Below, one piece after another: positions 9,531-18,322 of a stretch of DNA of 64,000 nucleotides. The position numbers and the translations under genes are program-made. Each line of letters begins with the position of its first letter. The first letter of the stretch is position 1. Location: assembly GCF_030908465.1 (NCBI RefSeq), contig NZ_CP133078.1, positions 1 to 64,000 of the forward strand, written 5' to 3'. The notes under the pieces were generated by a model. That model saw only the letters and a program-made list of their open reading frames with translations, was not told the DNA's origin and searched no databases. Source of the stretch: Anaerotignum sp. MB30-C6 (GTDB taxonomy: Bacteria; Bacillota; Clostridia; Lachnospirales; Anaerotignaceae).

Positions 9531-10076
9531 ATGTATAACCAGGGTTATAGGTACACTACAAAACAAACGGCACTACGGAACGAATTGCGTAAGCTCTGGG
9601 AGCAACATGTTATGTGGACGAGATCATTTATTATAAGCACAGCATCGGACTTAGGGGACTTACCCTTTGTAACAAACCGATTATTACAAAATCCAAGTGA
9701 TTTCGCTGACATTTTAAGAGTTTTTTATGGAAATGAAAAAGCGAATCAGTTCAAAGATTTATTCACACAACATATATTGATTGCTGCCGAATTAGTAAAT
9801 GCAGCAAAGCAGGGAGACACAAAGAAGGTGGAAACTGCTCGTAAAAACTGGTATGCAAATGCAGATGCGATTGCTCTATTTTTAGCAGATATAAATCCCA
9901 ACTGGAACCAAAAAGAGTGGCAATTACTCCTATATAGTCATTTAAAAATGACTGAAGCTGAAGCGATAACAAGACTGAGCGAAAAACATGAGGAAAATGT
10001 AAAGTTATATGATGCCATTGAGGATGAAGCATTAAAAATGGCTGATTATATGTATTATGGATTACACGGCAGATGA
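9531..10076 (+). CDS. Helical protein of unknown function (HVxWTR type)
   Basis: About 181 residues, apparently all alpha-helical, soluble and without a signal peptide. Conspicuous segments are LRKLWEQHVMWTR, LLQNPSDFADILRVFYG, KNWYANADAIALFLADINPNW and the closing MADYMYYGL. Paired helices rich in Trp/His/Glu suggest a bundle. I recall relatives in Clostridia carried under misapplied names such as acetylglutamate kinase, but no amino-acid-kinase motif is present, and the genuine argB is elsewhere in this window. The ATG at 9531 is chosen because GAGGAG (9516-9521) sits 9 bases before it; the ATG at 9483 has no ribosome site and overlaps a probable -10 box. Function unknown. Confidence 0.75.
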   Translation: MYNQGYRYTTKQTALRNELRKLWEQHVMWTRSFIISTASDLGDLPFVTNRLLQNPSDFADILRVFYGNEKANQFKDLFTQHILIAAELVNAAKQGDTKKVETARKNWYANADAIALFLADINPNWNQKEWQLLLYSHLKMTEAEAITRLSEKHEENVKLYDAIEDEALKMADYMYYGLHGR

Positions 10077-10260
10077 TAGCCATATGACGGCAGTTATTTG
10101 GGTATTCTTTTGGAATGTCTCGTGTACTGCTGTTTTTATTTATGGAGTTTTGGGAATATCACACCATTAAAGTGTTGGAAGAATATCAGTAGCTTATAGT
10201 AAACATCTCCTGTTTTTTTTGTGGATTTTATCTAATTAGATTAAAAACATCCTTGATTAT

Positions 10261-10289
10261 TTGACAAATATTACGGATACTGCTAGAAT
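10261..10289 (+). promoter_or_regulatory. Promoter of the small membrane protein gene
   Basis: TTGACA (10261-10266), 17-base spacer, TAGAAT (10284-10289) with an upstream TGC (extended -10). It is one of the best sigma-A-type promoters in the window. Confidence 0.8.
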
Positions 10290-10325
10290 CTCAGTATAGA
10301 CAGAAAGACCGAGGTGTAAAGGAAA

Positions 10326-10616
10326 ATGTGGGATATCGAATTTTTTTTAGCTGTTGGAAAAGTAATTTCACTGGTTCTTTGTATGGTTTTTATTGAAGGG
10401 GTTGTTGCCAGTAGACCGAATCCTAATTCTAAATGGACAGGGATGATACTTCCTATTGCAATGGTGGTACTTTCCGTTTGGGTATACATTACGTGGAATA
10501 ATTGGATTTATTTTATTTTGGTTTTTGGTCCTGCTTTGTTATGTTGGTTTATTTATTTTATTTGTCGCAGATCCATTAAAAATGGTACGGCTTTAAGTTT
10601 AAGAGAAGAAGAATAA
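10326..10616 (+). CDS. Small membrane protein, unknown function
   Basis: A 96-residue protein with three predicted membrane segments (about residues 6-26, 40-57 and 61-83), followed by a short basic then acidic tail. The first segment contains VVASRPNPNSKW at its end, a loop probably outside the membrane. No family recognised. It has its own strong promoter 37 bases upstream of the start and its own terminator downstream, so it is a single-gene unit. GAGGTG at 10311-10316 is a fair ribosome site. Confidence 0.65.
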   Translation: MWDIEFFLAVGKVISLVLCMVFIEGVVASRPNPNSKWTGMILPIAMVVLSVWVYITWNNWIYFILVFGPALLCWFIYFICRRSIKNGTALSLREEE

Positions 10617-10630
10617 CTAAACCTTGTGAA

Positions 10631-10662
10631 AAATAGACAAATATAATATTTGTCTATTTTTT
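10631..10662 (+). terminator. Terminator after the small membrane protein
   Basis: AAATAGACAAATA (10631-10643) pairs perfectly with TATTTGTCTATTT (10647-10659) over a 3-base loop and runs into further T residues. Confidence 0.85.
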
Positions 10663-10716
10663 GAATATAAAATTTTATGATTGTTTATAATGAAGAAACG
10701 AAATTGGGGGTGTCAA

Positions 10717-11892
10717 ATGAAGAAATTGTTACTTCTTTTATTAGGCTGTATTTTTCTTACCTCTTGTACCATAAAGGAGGAACAGAACTATTCTATTTCA
10801 GCAGGGGTTTCCCAGCCTATGATAAGACAGGCAACGTTAGCAGTCGTTGGAGATATTATGGTTCATGATTATCAGTATCAAGAAGCTTATGATTCTGCCA
10901 CAGACACATATAATTTCATGCATAACTTTCAAGATATGAAGAAATATTTTGATGGGTATGACTTAGTTTTGGGTAATCTAGAGTTAACCTTTGGTGGAAA
11001 AGAACGGGGATACGCATCATTTCCTTGTTTTAATACACCAGACTCCTTTTTAGATGCCGTTAAGGATGCAGGATTTGATGTTTTAACAACGGCAAATAAT
11101 CATAGTATGGATACTGGGAAAAAAGGGCTAATTCGAACCTTGGACAAGCTGGATGAATACGGAATAGAGCATATGGGAACTTACCGTTCCCAAGAGGAGC
11201 GGGATAAAATTCTCATCAAAGAAGTGAATGGGATTAAAATTGCCTTTTTATCCTATACCTATGGTACCAATGGTATTCCCGTACCAGATGCGTACTTGGT
11301 TAACCTCATTGATCATGAACAAATGACAGCAGATATTAAAAGAGCAAAGGGTAAAGCAGATGTTGTTGTGGTTATGCCCCATATGGGGAATGAATATGAG
11401 TCCTATACAAGGGATGTTTTTAAAGAATGGGCGGATTTAATGTTTATCTCAGGGGCTGACATTGTCCTTGCCAGCCATCCTCATGTATTACAACCCATGG
11501 AATATGTCAAGATTGACCACGGGGATGGGGTTCATGATGGTTTTATCATTTACTCCCTAGGGAATTTTATATCTTCCCAAACCACACCACCTAGAAATGC
11601 TTCTATTGTTTTGCATTTAACCATAGAACAAGTAGGAAGTGCGCCTCCTAATGTAAAAGAAGTTTCTTTTGTTCCCATTTGGACACAGTTTAGAAATGCT
11701 CAGGATAAAAATCATTTTGTTGTTCGCAGTGTATATGAAATGTTAACATTAGAACAAAGTGAGAAAGATAATTTGGTACGAAGAAAGGATCAAAAGCGTT
11801 TAGAAGAGGTTCATCAAGAAACAGCATCCTTCCTTTTAGATAAAGAAGTCCCTCTTTCACAAATACAAGAAGAATATGTTTTCGAAAAGTGA
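10717..11892 (+). CDS. CapA/PgsA-family lipoprotein (metallophosphatase-like)
   Basis: The 391-residue protein begins with a lipoprotein signal (MKKLLLLLLGCIFLTSC, lipobox LTSC), so it should be anchored outside the cytoplasmic membrane. The mature part shows the CapA series: VVGDIMVH, LGNLELTF, TTANNHSMD, MPHMGNEYES, LASHPHVLQP and YSLGNFI, which resemble calcineurin-type metal-binding motifs. The family is linked to poly-gamma-glutamate synthesis, but no capB/capC genes are nearby, so the substrate is unknown. The ATG at 10717 follows GGGGGTG with good spacing; an upstream in-frame TTG at 10681 would destroy the signal peptide. Confidence 0.85.
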   Translation: MKKLLLLLLGCIFLTSCTIKEEQNYSISAGVSQPMIRQATLAVVGDIMVHDYQYQEAYDSATDTYNFMHNFQDMKKYFDGYDLVLGNLELTFGGKERGYASFPCFNTPDSFLDAVKDAGFDVLTTANNHSMDTGKKGLIRTLDKLDEYGIEHMGTYRSQEERDKILIKEVNGIKIAFLSYTYGTNGIPVPDAYLVNLIDHEQMTADIKRAKGKADVVVVMPHMGNEYESYTRDVFKEWADLMFISGADIVLASHPHVLQPMEYVKIDHGDGVHDGFIIYSLGNFISSQTTPPRNASIVLHLTIEQVGSAPPNVKEVSFVPIWTQFRNAQDKNHFVVRSVYEMLTLEQSEKDNLVRRKDQKRLEEVHQETASFLLDKEVPLSQIQEEYVFEK

Positions 11893-11973
11893 TGAAACCT
11901 CTTGTCACGCAACAATAACAATGATAGAATAGAGTAACAAATTGTTAAAAAAGAAACATATGGGGGGAACGAG

Positions 11974-12702
11974 ATGGAAAGAGACTACCTTGCGGAGAAC
12001 GTGGCTTATTTAACCAATGATTTAGGCAAATGCAATATTTCGCAAAATTTGTTCCAGCGTTTCAAAGAGTTAATTATGGGTGGACAACTCCCCGCAGGAT
12101 ATATGTTGCCGAACGAAAACATTGTAAGTGATATGTTAAGCGTAGGCCGCAGTACATTAAGAGAAGCATATACAGCATTGGCGGTGTTTGGTTTTATTCG
12201 CCGTTCCAAGGCAGGTACGTTTGTAAATGAAATAGATAATATAGTAAACATCGCTCCTTTTAGTATTACTGTTGAAAATTCTGATTTGGGTGATCTTTTA
12301 GAGTTCAGATATATGTTAGAGGCGGAAACAGCTAGCTATGCGGCAAAAAGGGCAACGCCTGAAGACATTGCTGATTTGACATTTTGTTATGAAAAAATGA
12401 TCGAAAGTAAAAATGATGTGAATTTATTTGTAGATTACGATTCTATGTTTCATATGCAAGTGTCGGCGGCGACCCATAATAAACTTTTGATGAGTACCAT
12501 GATTGCTGCCAAAGAATCCTTTGAAAAAGGAATTCGGTTGGCTCTAAGGGAGTCTTTAACACAAAATCCCCGAGCCATTGATGTAACCATTGATCTGCAT
12601 GGGAAGTTATTAAATGCAATCAAAAGTGGGGATTATCAAACAGCATATGCAGTCATGAGAGAACATATTTCTTATGTAAATTTGACGGTGAAATACGGCT
12701 GA
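11974..12702 (+). CDS. GntR-family transcriptional regulator (FadR type)
   Basis: A 242-residue regulator with an N-terminal winged helix (LPNENIVSDMLSVGRSTLREAYTALAVFGFIRR, residues about 45-80) and a C-terminal FCD effector domain (LLEFRYMLEAETASYAAKRATPEDI, then YDSMFHMQVSAATHN and MREHISYVN). FCD regulators usually sense organic acids or sugar acids through a metal-containing pocket. The gene lies alone between the CapA-like gene and argS, so its target cannot be inferred from context. GGGGGG AAC GAG precedes the ATG. Confidence 0.88.
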   Translation: MERDYLAENVAYLTNDLGKCNISQNLFQRFKELIMGGQLPAGYMLPNENIVSDMLSVGRSTLREAYTALAVFGFIRRSKAGTFVNEIDNIVNIAPFSITVENSDLGDLLEFRYMLEAETASYAAKRATPEDIADLTFCYEKMIESKNDVNLFVDYDSMFHMQVSAATHNKLLMSTMIAAKESFEKGIRLALRESLTQNPRAIDVTIDLHGKLLNAIKSGDYQTAYAVMREHISYVNLTVKYG

Positions 12703-12720
12703 GATTTTTTAAAGCATAGA

Positions 12721-12776
12721 AAAAGGCATCTTCTAATGGAGCGTAATTTTATACCTCTGTTCGAGATGTCTTTTTT
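12721..12776 (+). terminator. Terminator after the GntR gene
   Basis: AAGGCATCT pairs with AGATGTCTT (one wobble pair) over a long loop and is followed by TTTTAATA. The rest of the gap to argS is AT-rich without a recognisable riboswitch or T-box. Confidence 0.6.
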
Positions 12777-12979
12777 AATACAGTTTAGGAAAAATTTCAT
12801 GACATGGTTTTATAAAAATATAGATTGGATAAGCTAGGTTATAGGAAAATCGCCTTGTTATAAATTGGGGTTTTTCTTGATTTTACTGGGGTTTTGTGAT
12901 AAAGTTTAAAGAAGTATGCACTGTTTTTTTATTGTATATTTACAGAATTTTTGTTTCATTCTGATTGGAGGATTTATAT

Positions 12980-14674
12980 ATGGATTTTAAACTGGAGGTA
13001 GCAAAGCTCCTAGCCACAGCAGCGGATATTTCTGTGGAGGATGCTTTGAGTGCTGTAGAAACACCTGGGAATAAGGCAATGGGCGATTTTGCATATCCTT
13101 GTTTTCGCTTAGCAAAGGTTTTTCGAAAAGCGCCCCCTATGATAGCTCAGGAAATTTATGAGAAATTGAACAAGCCTGCGTTTATAGAAAATATTCAAGT
13201 AGTAGGTGCTTATGTTAACTTTTTTATTGAAAAAGGAGTCTATGCACAAGAGGTGTTGTCTAAAGTTTTAGCAGAAAAAGAAAACTTTGGTACAAGTAAT
13301 ATGGGCAATGGCAAAACTGTTGTCATTGACTATTCTTCACCAAATATTGCAAAGCCTTTTCATGTTGGCCATTTACGTTCCACTGTAATTGGTAATGCTA
13401 TTTATAAAATTTATGAAAAATTGGGCTATCATTGTGAAGGTGTAAACCACCTAGGTGACTGGGGTACTCAATTTGGTAAATTAATTGTTGCATACCGTAA
13501 TTGGGGTAGCAAAGAAGGGGTAGAGTCAAACGGTATTCAGGAATTAATGCGTATTTATGTTAAATTTCATGATGAGGTTGAGAACAATCCAGCTTTAGAC
13601 GATGAGGCTAGGCTTTGGTTCGTAAAAATGCAAGAAGGGGACGAAGAAGCCCTTACCCTTTGGAAATGGTTCTATGATATTAGCATTAAAGAATTTGATC
13701 GTGTATATGACATGCTGGGTGTAAAATTTGATGCATATACAGGAGAAAGTTTTTATAATGATAAAATGGCACCCGTTGTGGAGGAGTTGAAGGAGAAGAA
13801 ACTCCTGAAGGAAAGCGAAGGTGCTATGATTGTTGACTTGGAAGACAAGAATATGCCTCCTTGTCTCATCATTCGAAAAGACGGTGGCACCCTTTATGCC
13901 ACAAGAGATATTACCGCAGCTTTGTATCGTAAAAAGACTTATAACTTTGAAAAATGTATTTATTTAACTGCCCTAGATCAAAATCTCCATTTTGCGCAGT
14001 GGTTTGAAGTGATTCATAAAATGGGATACGATTGGTACAAGGATTTAATTCATGTTCCTTTTGGTTTGGTAAGTCTAGACAGTGGTAAATTATCCACTCG
14101 TCATGGTAATGTTGTTTTGATGGAGGATTTGTTAAGTCAAGCCATTGGCGAAACAAGGAGAATCATTGAGGAAAAGAATCCTTCTTTGGAAAATAAAGAA
14201 GAGGTATCAAAGCAGGTTGGAATTGGTGCTGTTATTTTTAACGACTTATATAATGGTCGTATAAAAGACGTGGTCTTCTCATGGGAAAGAATGTTGAATT
14301 TTGATGGCGAGACAGGACCCTATGTTCAATATACCCATGCCAGAGCTTGTAGCATTTTGAAGCGAGCAGGGGAGGTTTCCTTGGAAAACATCAATTATGG
14401 AAAACTATCTGATGAGGCTTCTTTAGATATATGCAAATTATTAGAGGCTTATCCTGATAAAATTAAGGACGCAGCAAGCAAATTGGAGCCTTCAATTGTT
14501 ACAAGACATTTGGTTGCAATATCCCAAGCTTTTAATAAATTCTATCATGACAATCCTATTTTAAATAGCGAGGACGAGGTTCGTCAGGCTCGCTTAGCTG
14601 TTGTAGTAGCTGTAAAGACAGTGATGAAGGAAGGCTTACGTCTTTTAGGTATAGATGCACCTGAACAAATGTAA
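12980..14674 (+). CDS. argS: Arginyl-tRNA synthetase
   Basis: ArgRS charges tRNA-Arg. The 564-residue class I synthetase has an N-terminal Add1 tRNA-binding domain, the HIGH box as HVGH (residues 128-131, in PFHVGHLRSTVIGN), the KMSKS region as SGKLSTRHGNVV, and the C-terminal anticodon-binding DALR domain with TGPYVQYTHARACSIL. An in-frame TTG at 12965 is part of the ribosome site itself (TTGGAGG, 12966-12972), so the ATG at 12980 is the start. The lipid kinase gene follows 17 bases after the stop and is probably co-transcribed. Confidence 0.96.
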   Translation: MDFKLEVAKLLATAADISVEDALSAVETPGNKAMGDFAYPCFRLAKVFRKAPPMIAQEIYEKLNKPAFIENIQVVGAYVNFFIEKGVYAQEVLSKVLAEKENFGTSNMGNGKTVVIDYSSPNIAKPFHVGHLRSTVIGNAIYKIYEKLGYHCEGVNHLGDWGTQFGKLIVAYRNWGSKEGVESNGIQELMRIYVKFHDEVENNPALDDEARLWFVKMQEGDEEALTLWKWFYDISIKEFDRVYDMLGVKFDAYTGESFYNDKMAPVVEELKEKKLLKESEGAMIVDLEDKNMPPCLIIRKDGGTLYATRDITAALYRKKTYNFEKCIYLTALDQNLHFAQWFEVIHKMGYDWYKDLIHVPFGLVSLDSGKLSTRHGNVVLMEDLLSQAIGETRRIIEEKNPSLENKEEVSKQVGIGAVIFNDLYNGRIKDVVFSWERMLNFDGETGPYVQYTHARACSILKRAGEVSLENINYGKLSDEASLDICKLLEAYPDKIKDAASKLEPSIVTRHLVAISQAFNKFYHDNPILNSEDEVRQARLAVVVAVKTVMKEGLRLLGIDAPEQM

Positions 14675-14691
14675 AAAGAGAGGTGTTTTGC

Positions 14692-15603
14692 ATGAAAAAG
14701 CTAAAACTAATATATAATCCTTTTTCAGGCAATAAGAGTTTCAAGTTTGATTTGGACGTATGTATTGGAATATTTCAAAAGGGTGGATATGAAGTGCACC
14801 CTTTTCGTTCTATGAAAGAAGGGGATATTACCAAGCATATTGGGGATATGGCCAATGATTATGATGTGATGGTTGTATCCGGCGGAGATGGTACAATAAA
14901 TATTGTTGTAAATGCAATGATGAGTCGAAATATGAATATTCCTTTAGGTATTATTCCTTCAGGGACTGCAAACGACTTTGCAACTTATTTAGGATTTAAA
15001 AGTGGGCAGGTTGAGGAATGCTGTCAGGCAATTGTGAACACCAAGCCTATTCCTGTTGATTTAGGACTTGTAAACGGGAAAACCTATTTTATTAATGTTT
15101 GTGCAGGGGGACTTTTAACAAATGTTTCTCAAACTGTTGATAAGGATGTGAAAAATGCCCTAGGAAGTCTATCCTATTATTTAAAGGGTGTAGAGCAGCT
15201 TCCTAGTTTTGAAAAAATACCTTTTCGAATTACAACGAGTAAGGAAGTAATTGAGGAAAATTTATATCTTTATATGATTATGAATAGTGCAGGGACAGGT
15301 GGATTTTCAAAGTTATCTCCTCAATCGTCTATTCAAGATGGGATGTTTGAGTTTTTGGCGATTAGGGCTAGGCCTTTCATAGAACTACCACCTGTTTTTT
15401 TGAAAATGTTAACAGGTGAGCACATAAACGATAGCAAGAATATTCTCTATATAAGAGATAGCTACTTTAAAGTTGAGTGTTTAAAGGATGACTTTAAAAT
15501 TATGGAGTCAACGGTGGATGGTGAAATGGGGCCTAAGATGCCTTTTGAGCTAAAAGTCTTACCTAAGGCCATTGGAGTTTTTGCAAATCCTAAACGAGTA
15601 TAA
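14692..15603 (+). CDS. Diacylglycerol/lipid kinase family protein (YegS/DagK type)
   Basis: A 303-residue kinase of the DAGK catalytic family, which phosphorylates diacylglycerol or related lipids with ATP. The nucleotide-binding motif GGDGT is at residues 64-68, followed by PLGIIPSGTANDFATYLG and VDLGLVNGKTYFINVCAGG. A GTG at 14683 is in frame, but AGAGAGGTG ends there and serves the ATG at 14692. The gene ends 1 base before the first parS site, and its terminator contains the second parS site. The exact lipid substrate cannot be told from sequence. Confidence 0.88.
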   Translation: MKKLKLIYNPFSGNKSFKFDLDVCIGIFQKGGYEVHPFRSMKEGDITKHIGDMANDYDVMVVSGGDGTINIVVNAMMSRNMNIPLGIIPSGTANDFATYLGFKSGQVEECCQAIVNTKPIPVDLGLVNGKTYFINVCAGGLLTNVSQTVDKDVKNALGSLSYYLKGVEQLPSFEKIPFRITTSKEVIEENLYLYMIMNSAGTGGFSKLSPQSSIQDGMFEFLAIRARPFIELPPVFLKMLTGEHINDSKNILYIRDSYFKVECLKDDFKIMESTVDGEMGPKMPFELKVLPKAIGVFANPKRV

Positions 15604-15619
15604 TGTTTCACGTGAAACA
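15604..15619. promoter_or_regulatory. parS: parS site 1
   Basis: TGTTTCACGTGAAACA is a perfect 16-base palindrome and an exact match to the conserved ParB-binding site. It starts right after the stop of the lipid kinase gene and lies about 120 bases upstream of parA. Confidence 0.95.
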
Positions 15620-15642
15620 TATAATTTCTAACAAAAGTATTA

Positions 15643-15681
15643 AAACAGTAATGTTTCACGTGGAACATTACTGTTTTTCTT
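15643..15681 (+). terminator. Terminator of the argS-lipid kinase unit, containing parS 2
   Basis: AAACAGTAATGTT (15643-15655) pairs perfectly with AACATTACTGTTT (15664-15676), followed by TTTCTTTCC. The loop and inner stem are the core of a parS site. Confidence 0.85.
15652..15667. promoter_or_regulatory. parS: parS site 2
   Basis: TGTTTCACGTGGAACA matches the parS consensus in both half-sites. It is centred on the apex of the terminator hairpin at 15643-15676. Confidence 0.92.
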
Positions 15682-15743
15682 TCCAATCCATCAGGTATGT
15701 GCTATAATTTTTTCAGATATGGAAAATGAAAGGCGGGAAAACC

Positions 15744-16517
15744 ATGGGTAAAGTTAGAGTTATCGCAGTGACAAATCAGAAAGGTGGCGTAGGGAAAACA
15801 ACTACAGCAATCAACCTATCTGCAAGTCTAGCGGCTAGCGGAAAAAAAGTTCTTGTTATAGATGCAGATCAGCAGGGAAATACAACCAGTGGCCTTGGCC
15901 TTGATAAAAACAATATGGATATAACAATCTATAATATATTTTTAGGTGAGGCTACCGTTGTAGATGTAAAACAACCCACTTGTGTAGATGGGTTGGAAGT
16001 TATACCTGCAAATATCAGTTTAACAGGAGCGGAAATTGAGTTAATCGGAAAAGATGATAGAGAATTTATACTAAAAGAAGAGTTGGGTAAAATAAAGGAA
16101 GATTATGACTTTATAATTATTGACTGCCCACCTTCCTTAAACTTAATAACCATTAATGCCCTTACGGCGGCAGACACTGTTTTAGTACCAATTCAATGCG
16201 AATATTTTGCTTTGGAAGGGTTGGAGCAGCTGCTTTATACAATTAATTTAGTAAAGAAAAGGCTTAACCCCTATTTGGAAATAGAGGGTATTGTTTTTAC
16301 CATGTTTGATGCAAGAACAAATTTGTCATTGCAGGTAGTAGAAGAAGTAAAACGTAGTTTAGGAAGTAATGTTTATCGTAGTATTATTCCACGAAATGTT
16401 CGTTTAGGCGAGGCACCAAGCCATGGTTTACCAATTCACTTATATGATCCAAAGTCTAAAGGAGCAGAAAGCTATGCACTTTTAGCAGAAGAAGTTATAG
16501 AAAGGGAGTGGAACTAG
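15744..16517 (+). CDS. parA: Chromosome partitioning ATPase ParA (Soj)
   Basis: ParA is a DNA-binding ATPase whose dimerisation is controlled by ParB; with ParB it separates newly copied origins and in Firmicutes also tunes DnaA. The 257-residue protein starts MGKVRVIAVTNQKGGVGKTTT, with the deviant Walker A KGGVGKTT, Walker B FIIIDCPPSL and the switch motif DADQQGNTT. An ATG at 15726 is in frame, but the region AGGCGGG inside that extension is the ribosome site for the ATG at 15744. parB starts 4 bases after the stop. Confidence 0.96.
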   Translation: MGKVRVIAVTNQKGGVGKTTTAINLSASLAASGKKVLVIDADQQGNTTSGLGLDKNNMDITIYNIFLGEATVVDVKQPTCVDGLEVIPANISLTGAEIELIGKDDREFILKEELGKIKEDYDFIIIDCPPSLNLITINALTAADTVLVPIQCEYFALEGLEQLLYTINLVKKRLNPYLEIEGIVFTMFDARTNLSLQVVEEVKRSLGSNVYRSIIPRNVRLGEAPSHGLPIHLYDPKSKGAESYALLAEEVIEREWN

Positions 16518-16520
16518 TTT

Positions 16521-17420
16521 ATGGCGGCAAAAAAAAAGGGACTAGGCTCTAAAGGGATGGGAATAGAAGCCCTAATTAATAATAAATTAGAAGATTTCAA
16601 AGAAACTGGAAAAGAAGGAAATAAAACTGCAGTTTGGGAATTGGATATGAATATGATAGAGCCAAACCGTAAACAGCCAAGAAGGTACTTTGATGAAACA
16701 TCCTTGGAAGAATTGGCGGTATCAATAAAAACTTACGGCCTGATTCAGCCGGTGGTAGTAAGAAAAAATGGGGATTATTACGAAATTATTGCCGGCGAAA
16801 GAAGATGGAGAGCCGCTAAAATTGCAGGGCTTAAGAAAATCCCTGTAATTGAAAAAAAATGGAAGGATGCAGAAGCTTTTGAAGCAGCATTAGTGGAAAA
16901 TTTGCAAAGAGAAGACCTAAATCCTATTGAAGAAGCAGAAAGTTATCGTCGATTGCAAGAGGATTTCGGCTTTAGTCAGGAGCAAATCTCGTCAAAAGTA
17001 GGGAAAAGTCGTTCTACAATAACGAATTCTCTTCGCTTATTACAGTTAGATGCCCGTGTGCTAAACTTTGTTGTCGAAAATAAACTTTCTGGTGGGCACG
17101 CTAGAACGTTGCTGCCAATTACAGACGGAGAACGACAATTTGAATTGGCAGAGCATGTAATCGAAGAAGAACTAAGTGTTAGAGCTACGGAAACCTTGGT
17201 GAAAGAGGAGTTAAGTAATAAAGAAAATGGGAAAAAATCGAAGCCAGATAAAACTTTGGAAAGTGCAAACCAAAAAGCAGTAGAGAATGAATTAAAAACT
17301 ATTTTTTCTACAAAAGTTCGAATCAATCAAATGAAGAACAAAGGAAAAATAGAAATAACATACTATTCTCAGGAAGATTTGGATAGACTTATAACCATTA
17401 TGAAAAGAATGGAAGGATAA
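16521..17420 (+). CDS. parB: Chromosome partitioning protein ParB (Spo0J)
   Basis: ParB is a CTP-dependent clamp that loads at parS and spreads along DNA. The 299-residue protein has a short basic N terminus, the CTP-binding domain with IIAGERRWRAAKIAG, the segment LVENLQREDLNPIEEA, a helix-turn-helix (FSQEQISSKVGKSRSTITNSLRLLQL) that recognises parS, and a C-terminal dimerisation part ending LDRLITIMKRMEG. Two parS sites lie just upstream of parA. It is co-transcribed with parA and with the following DUF4446 gene, only 6 bases away. Confidence 0.96.
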   Translation: MAAKKKGLGSKGMGIEALINNKLEDFKETGKEGNKTAVWELDMNMIEPNRKQPRRYFDETSLEELAVSIKTYGLIQPVVVRKNGDYYEIIAGERRWRAAKIAGLKKIPVIEKKWKDAEAFEAALVENLQREDLNPIEEAESYRRLQEDFGFSQEQISSKVGKSRSTITNSLRLLQLDARVLNFVVENKLSGGHARTLLPITDGERQFELAEHVIEEELSVRATETLVKEELSNKENGKKSKPDKTLESANQKAVENELKTIFSTKVRINQMKNKGKIEITYYSQEDLDRLITIMKRMEG

Positions 17421-17426
17421 TTATAA

Positions 17427-18260
17427 ATGGAAATGTTACAAGATTATATCATATATATCCTTTTGGCGTTAGGAATTGCGGTCCTTGTACTTTTCATTCT
17501 GTGTATCATTTTATTTTTGAAATTAAATAAACAAAAGAAAAAGTACGATTTTTTTATGGGTGCAAATCGCAGACCAAGCCATAATTTAGAGATGAAAATT
17601 GAGAAATATTATGAAACATCAAAATCTATTGAAGAAAAGTATGGAAAGCTATTGGATATGGTTACAGATATGGATAAAACCATGAGGAGCAATATTCAAA
17701 AAGTAGGATTAATTCGTTATAACCCCTTTGATGAAATGGGGGGAAACTTGTGTTTTGCCTTGGCGCTTTTGGATGGTGAGGATAACGGCATTGTACTAAA
17801 TGGTATTCATAGCCGTACGGGTTCATTTACCTATGCGAAACCAATTCAGATGGGTGTAAGCATTTATATGCTATCGGAAGAAGAAATCAAAGCCGTTGAA
17901 ATGGCAAAGGAGCGCGCTTATCATCCAGAACATGAAAAGGTGGTTAAGGTTAAGTTTAAACCGACGTTTAGGAGAAAAGATAAGGATCCTATCATGGAAG
18001 AACAAATGCATTTAGAAGCAAAAGTAGAGGAAGAAGAGACGAAAAAAGAATATAATGCTGAGTTAGGCGATGTAACCTTAGCTGAAAAAGAGCAAATTTT
18101 TCAGGAAGAAATGATTGCCAGCCAAATTGCTCAAGTAGAGGTATTAAACGAAGAAACTGAAGTGGCAGAAAAGGATTTAGTAGAGGGTAATATTTTTCAA
18201 GAAGTACCAGTTTTTACAGAAAAACAAGTGGAAAACCAAGAGCAAGAGGAAAAAGAATAA
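17427..18260 (+). CDS. DUF4446 membrane-anchored protein
   Basis: The 277-residue protein has one N-terminal membrane helix (about residues 9-32), a basic coiled-coil stretch to about residue 85, then the DUF4446 core (VGLIRYNPFDEMGGNLCFALALLDGEDNGIVLNGIHSR, with SYAKPI-like YAKPI and ending LSEEE). After residue 185 comes a long, very acidic, low-complexity tail rich in Glu. DUF4446 genes usually sit beside parAB in Clostridia, and the position here fits; the function is unknown but a link with chromosome segregation or sporulation is plausible. A terminator follows. Confidence 0.88.
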   Translation: MEMLQDYIIYILLALGIAVLVLFILCIILFLKLNKQKKKYDFFMGANRRPSHNLEMKIEKYYETSKSIEEKYGKLLDMVTDMDKTMRSNIQKVGLIRYNPFDEMGGNLCFALALLDGEDNGIVLNGIHSRTGSFTYAKPIQMGVSIYMLSEEEIKAVEMAKERAYHPEHEKVVKVKFKPTFRRKDKDPIMEEQMHLEAKVEEEETKKEYNAELGDVTLAEKEQIFQEEMIASQIAQVEVLNEETEVAEKDLVEGNIFQEVPVFTEKQVENQEQEEKE

Positions 18261-18262
18261 GG

Positions 18263-18316
18263 AAAGGGTGGATGGAGGAACCCATGGTTTCTTCTAGTAA
18301 CCACCCTTTTTTATTT
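18263..18316 (+). terminator. Terminator of the parAB-DUF4446 operon
   Basis: AAAGGGTGG (18263-18271) pairs with CCACCCTTT (18301-18309), which runs into TTTATTT; the loop is 29 bases. Confidence 0.85.
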
Positions 18317-18322
18317 AAATAA

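Noticed and set aside
10681-10868. Extended or alternative frames at the start of the CapA-like gene
   Set aside because: The upstream in-frame TTG would remove the lipoprotein signal from the N terminus, and the overlapping frame starting at 10677 has no family pattern.
12703-12979. T-box leader for argS
   Set aside because: No GGGTGGxACCGCG-type sequence or stem I elements found; only a simple terminator for the upstream gene.
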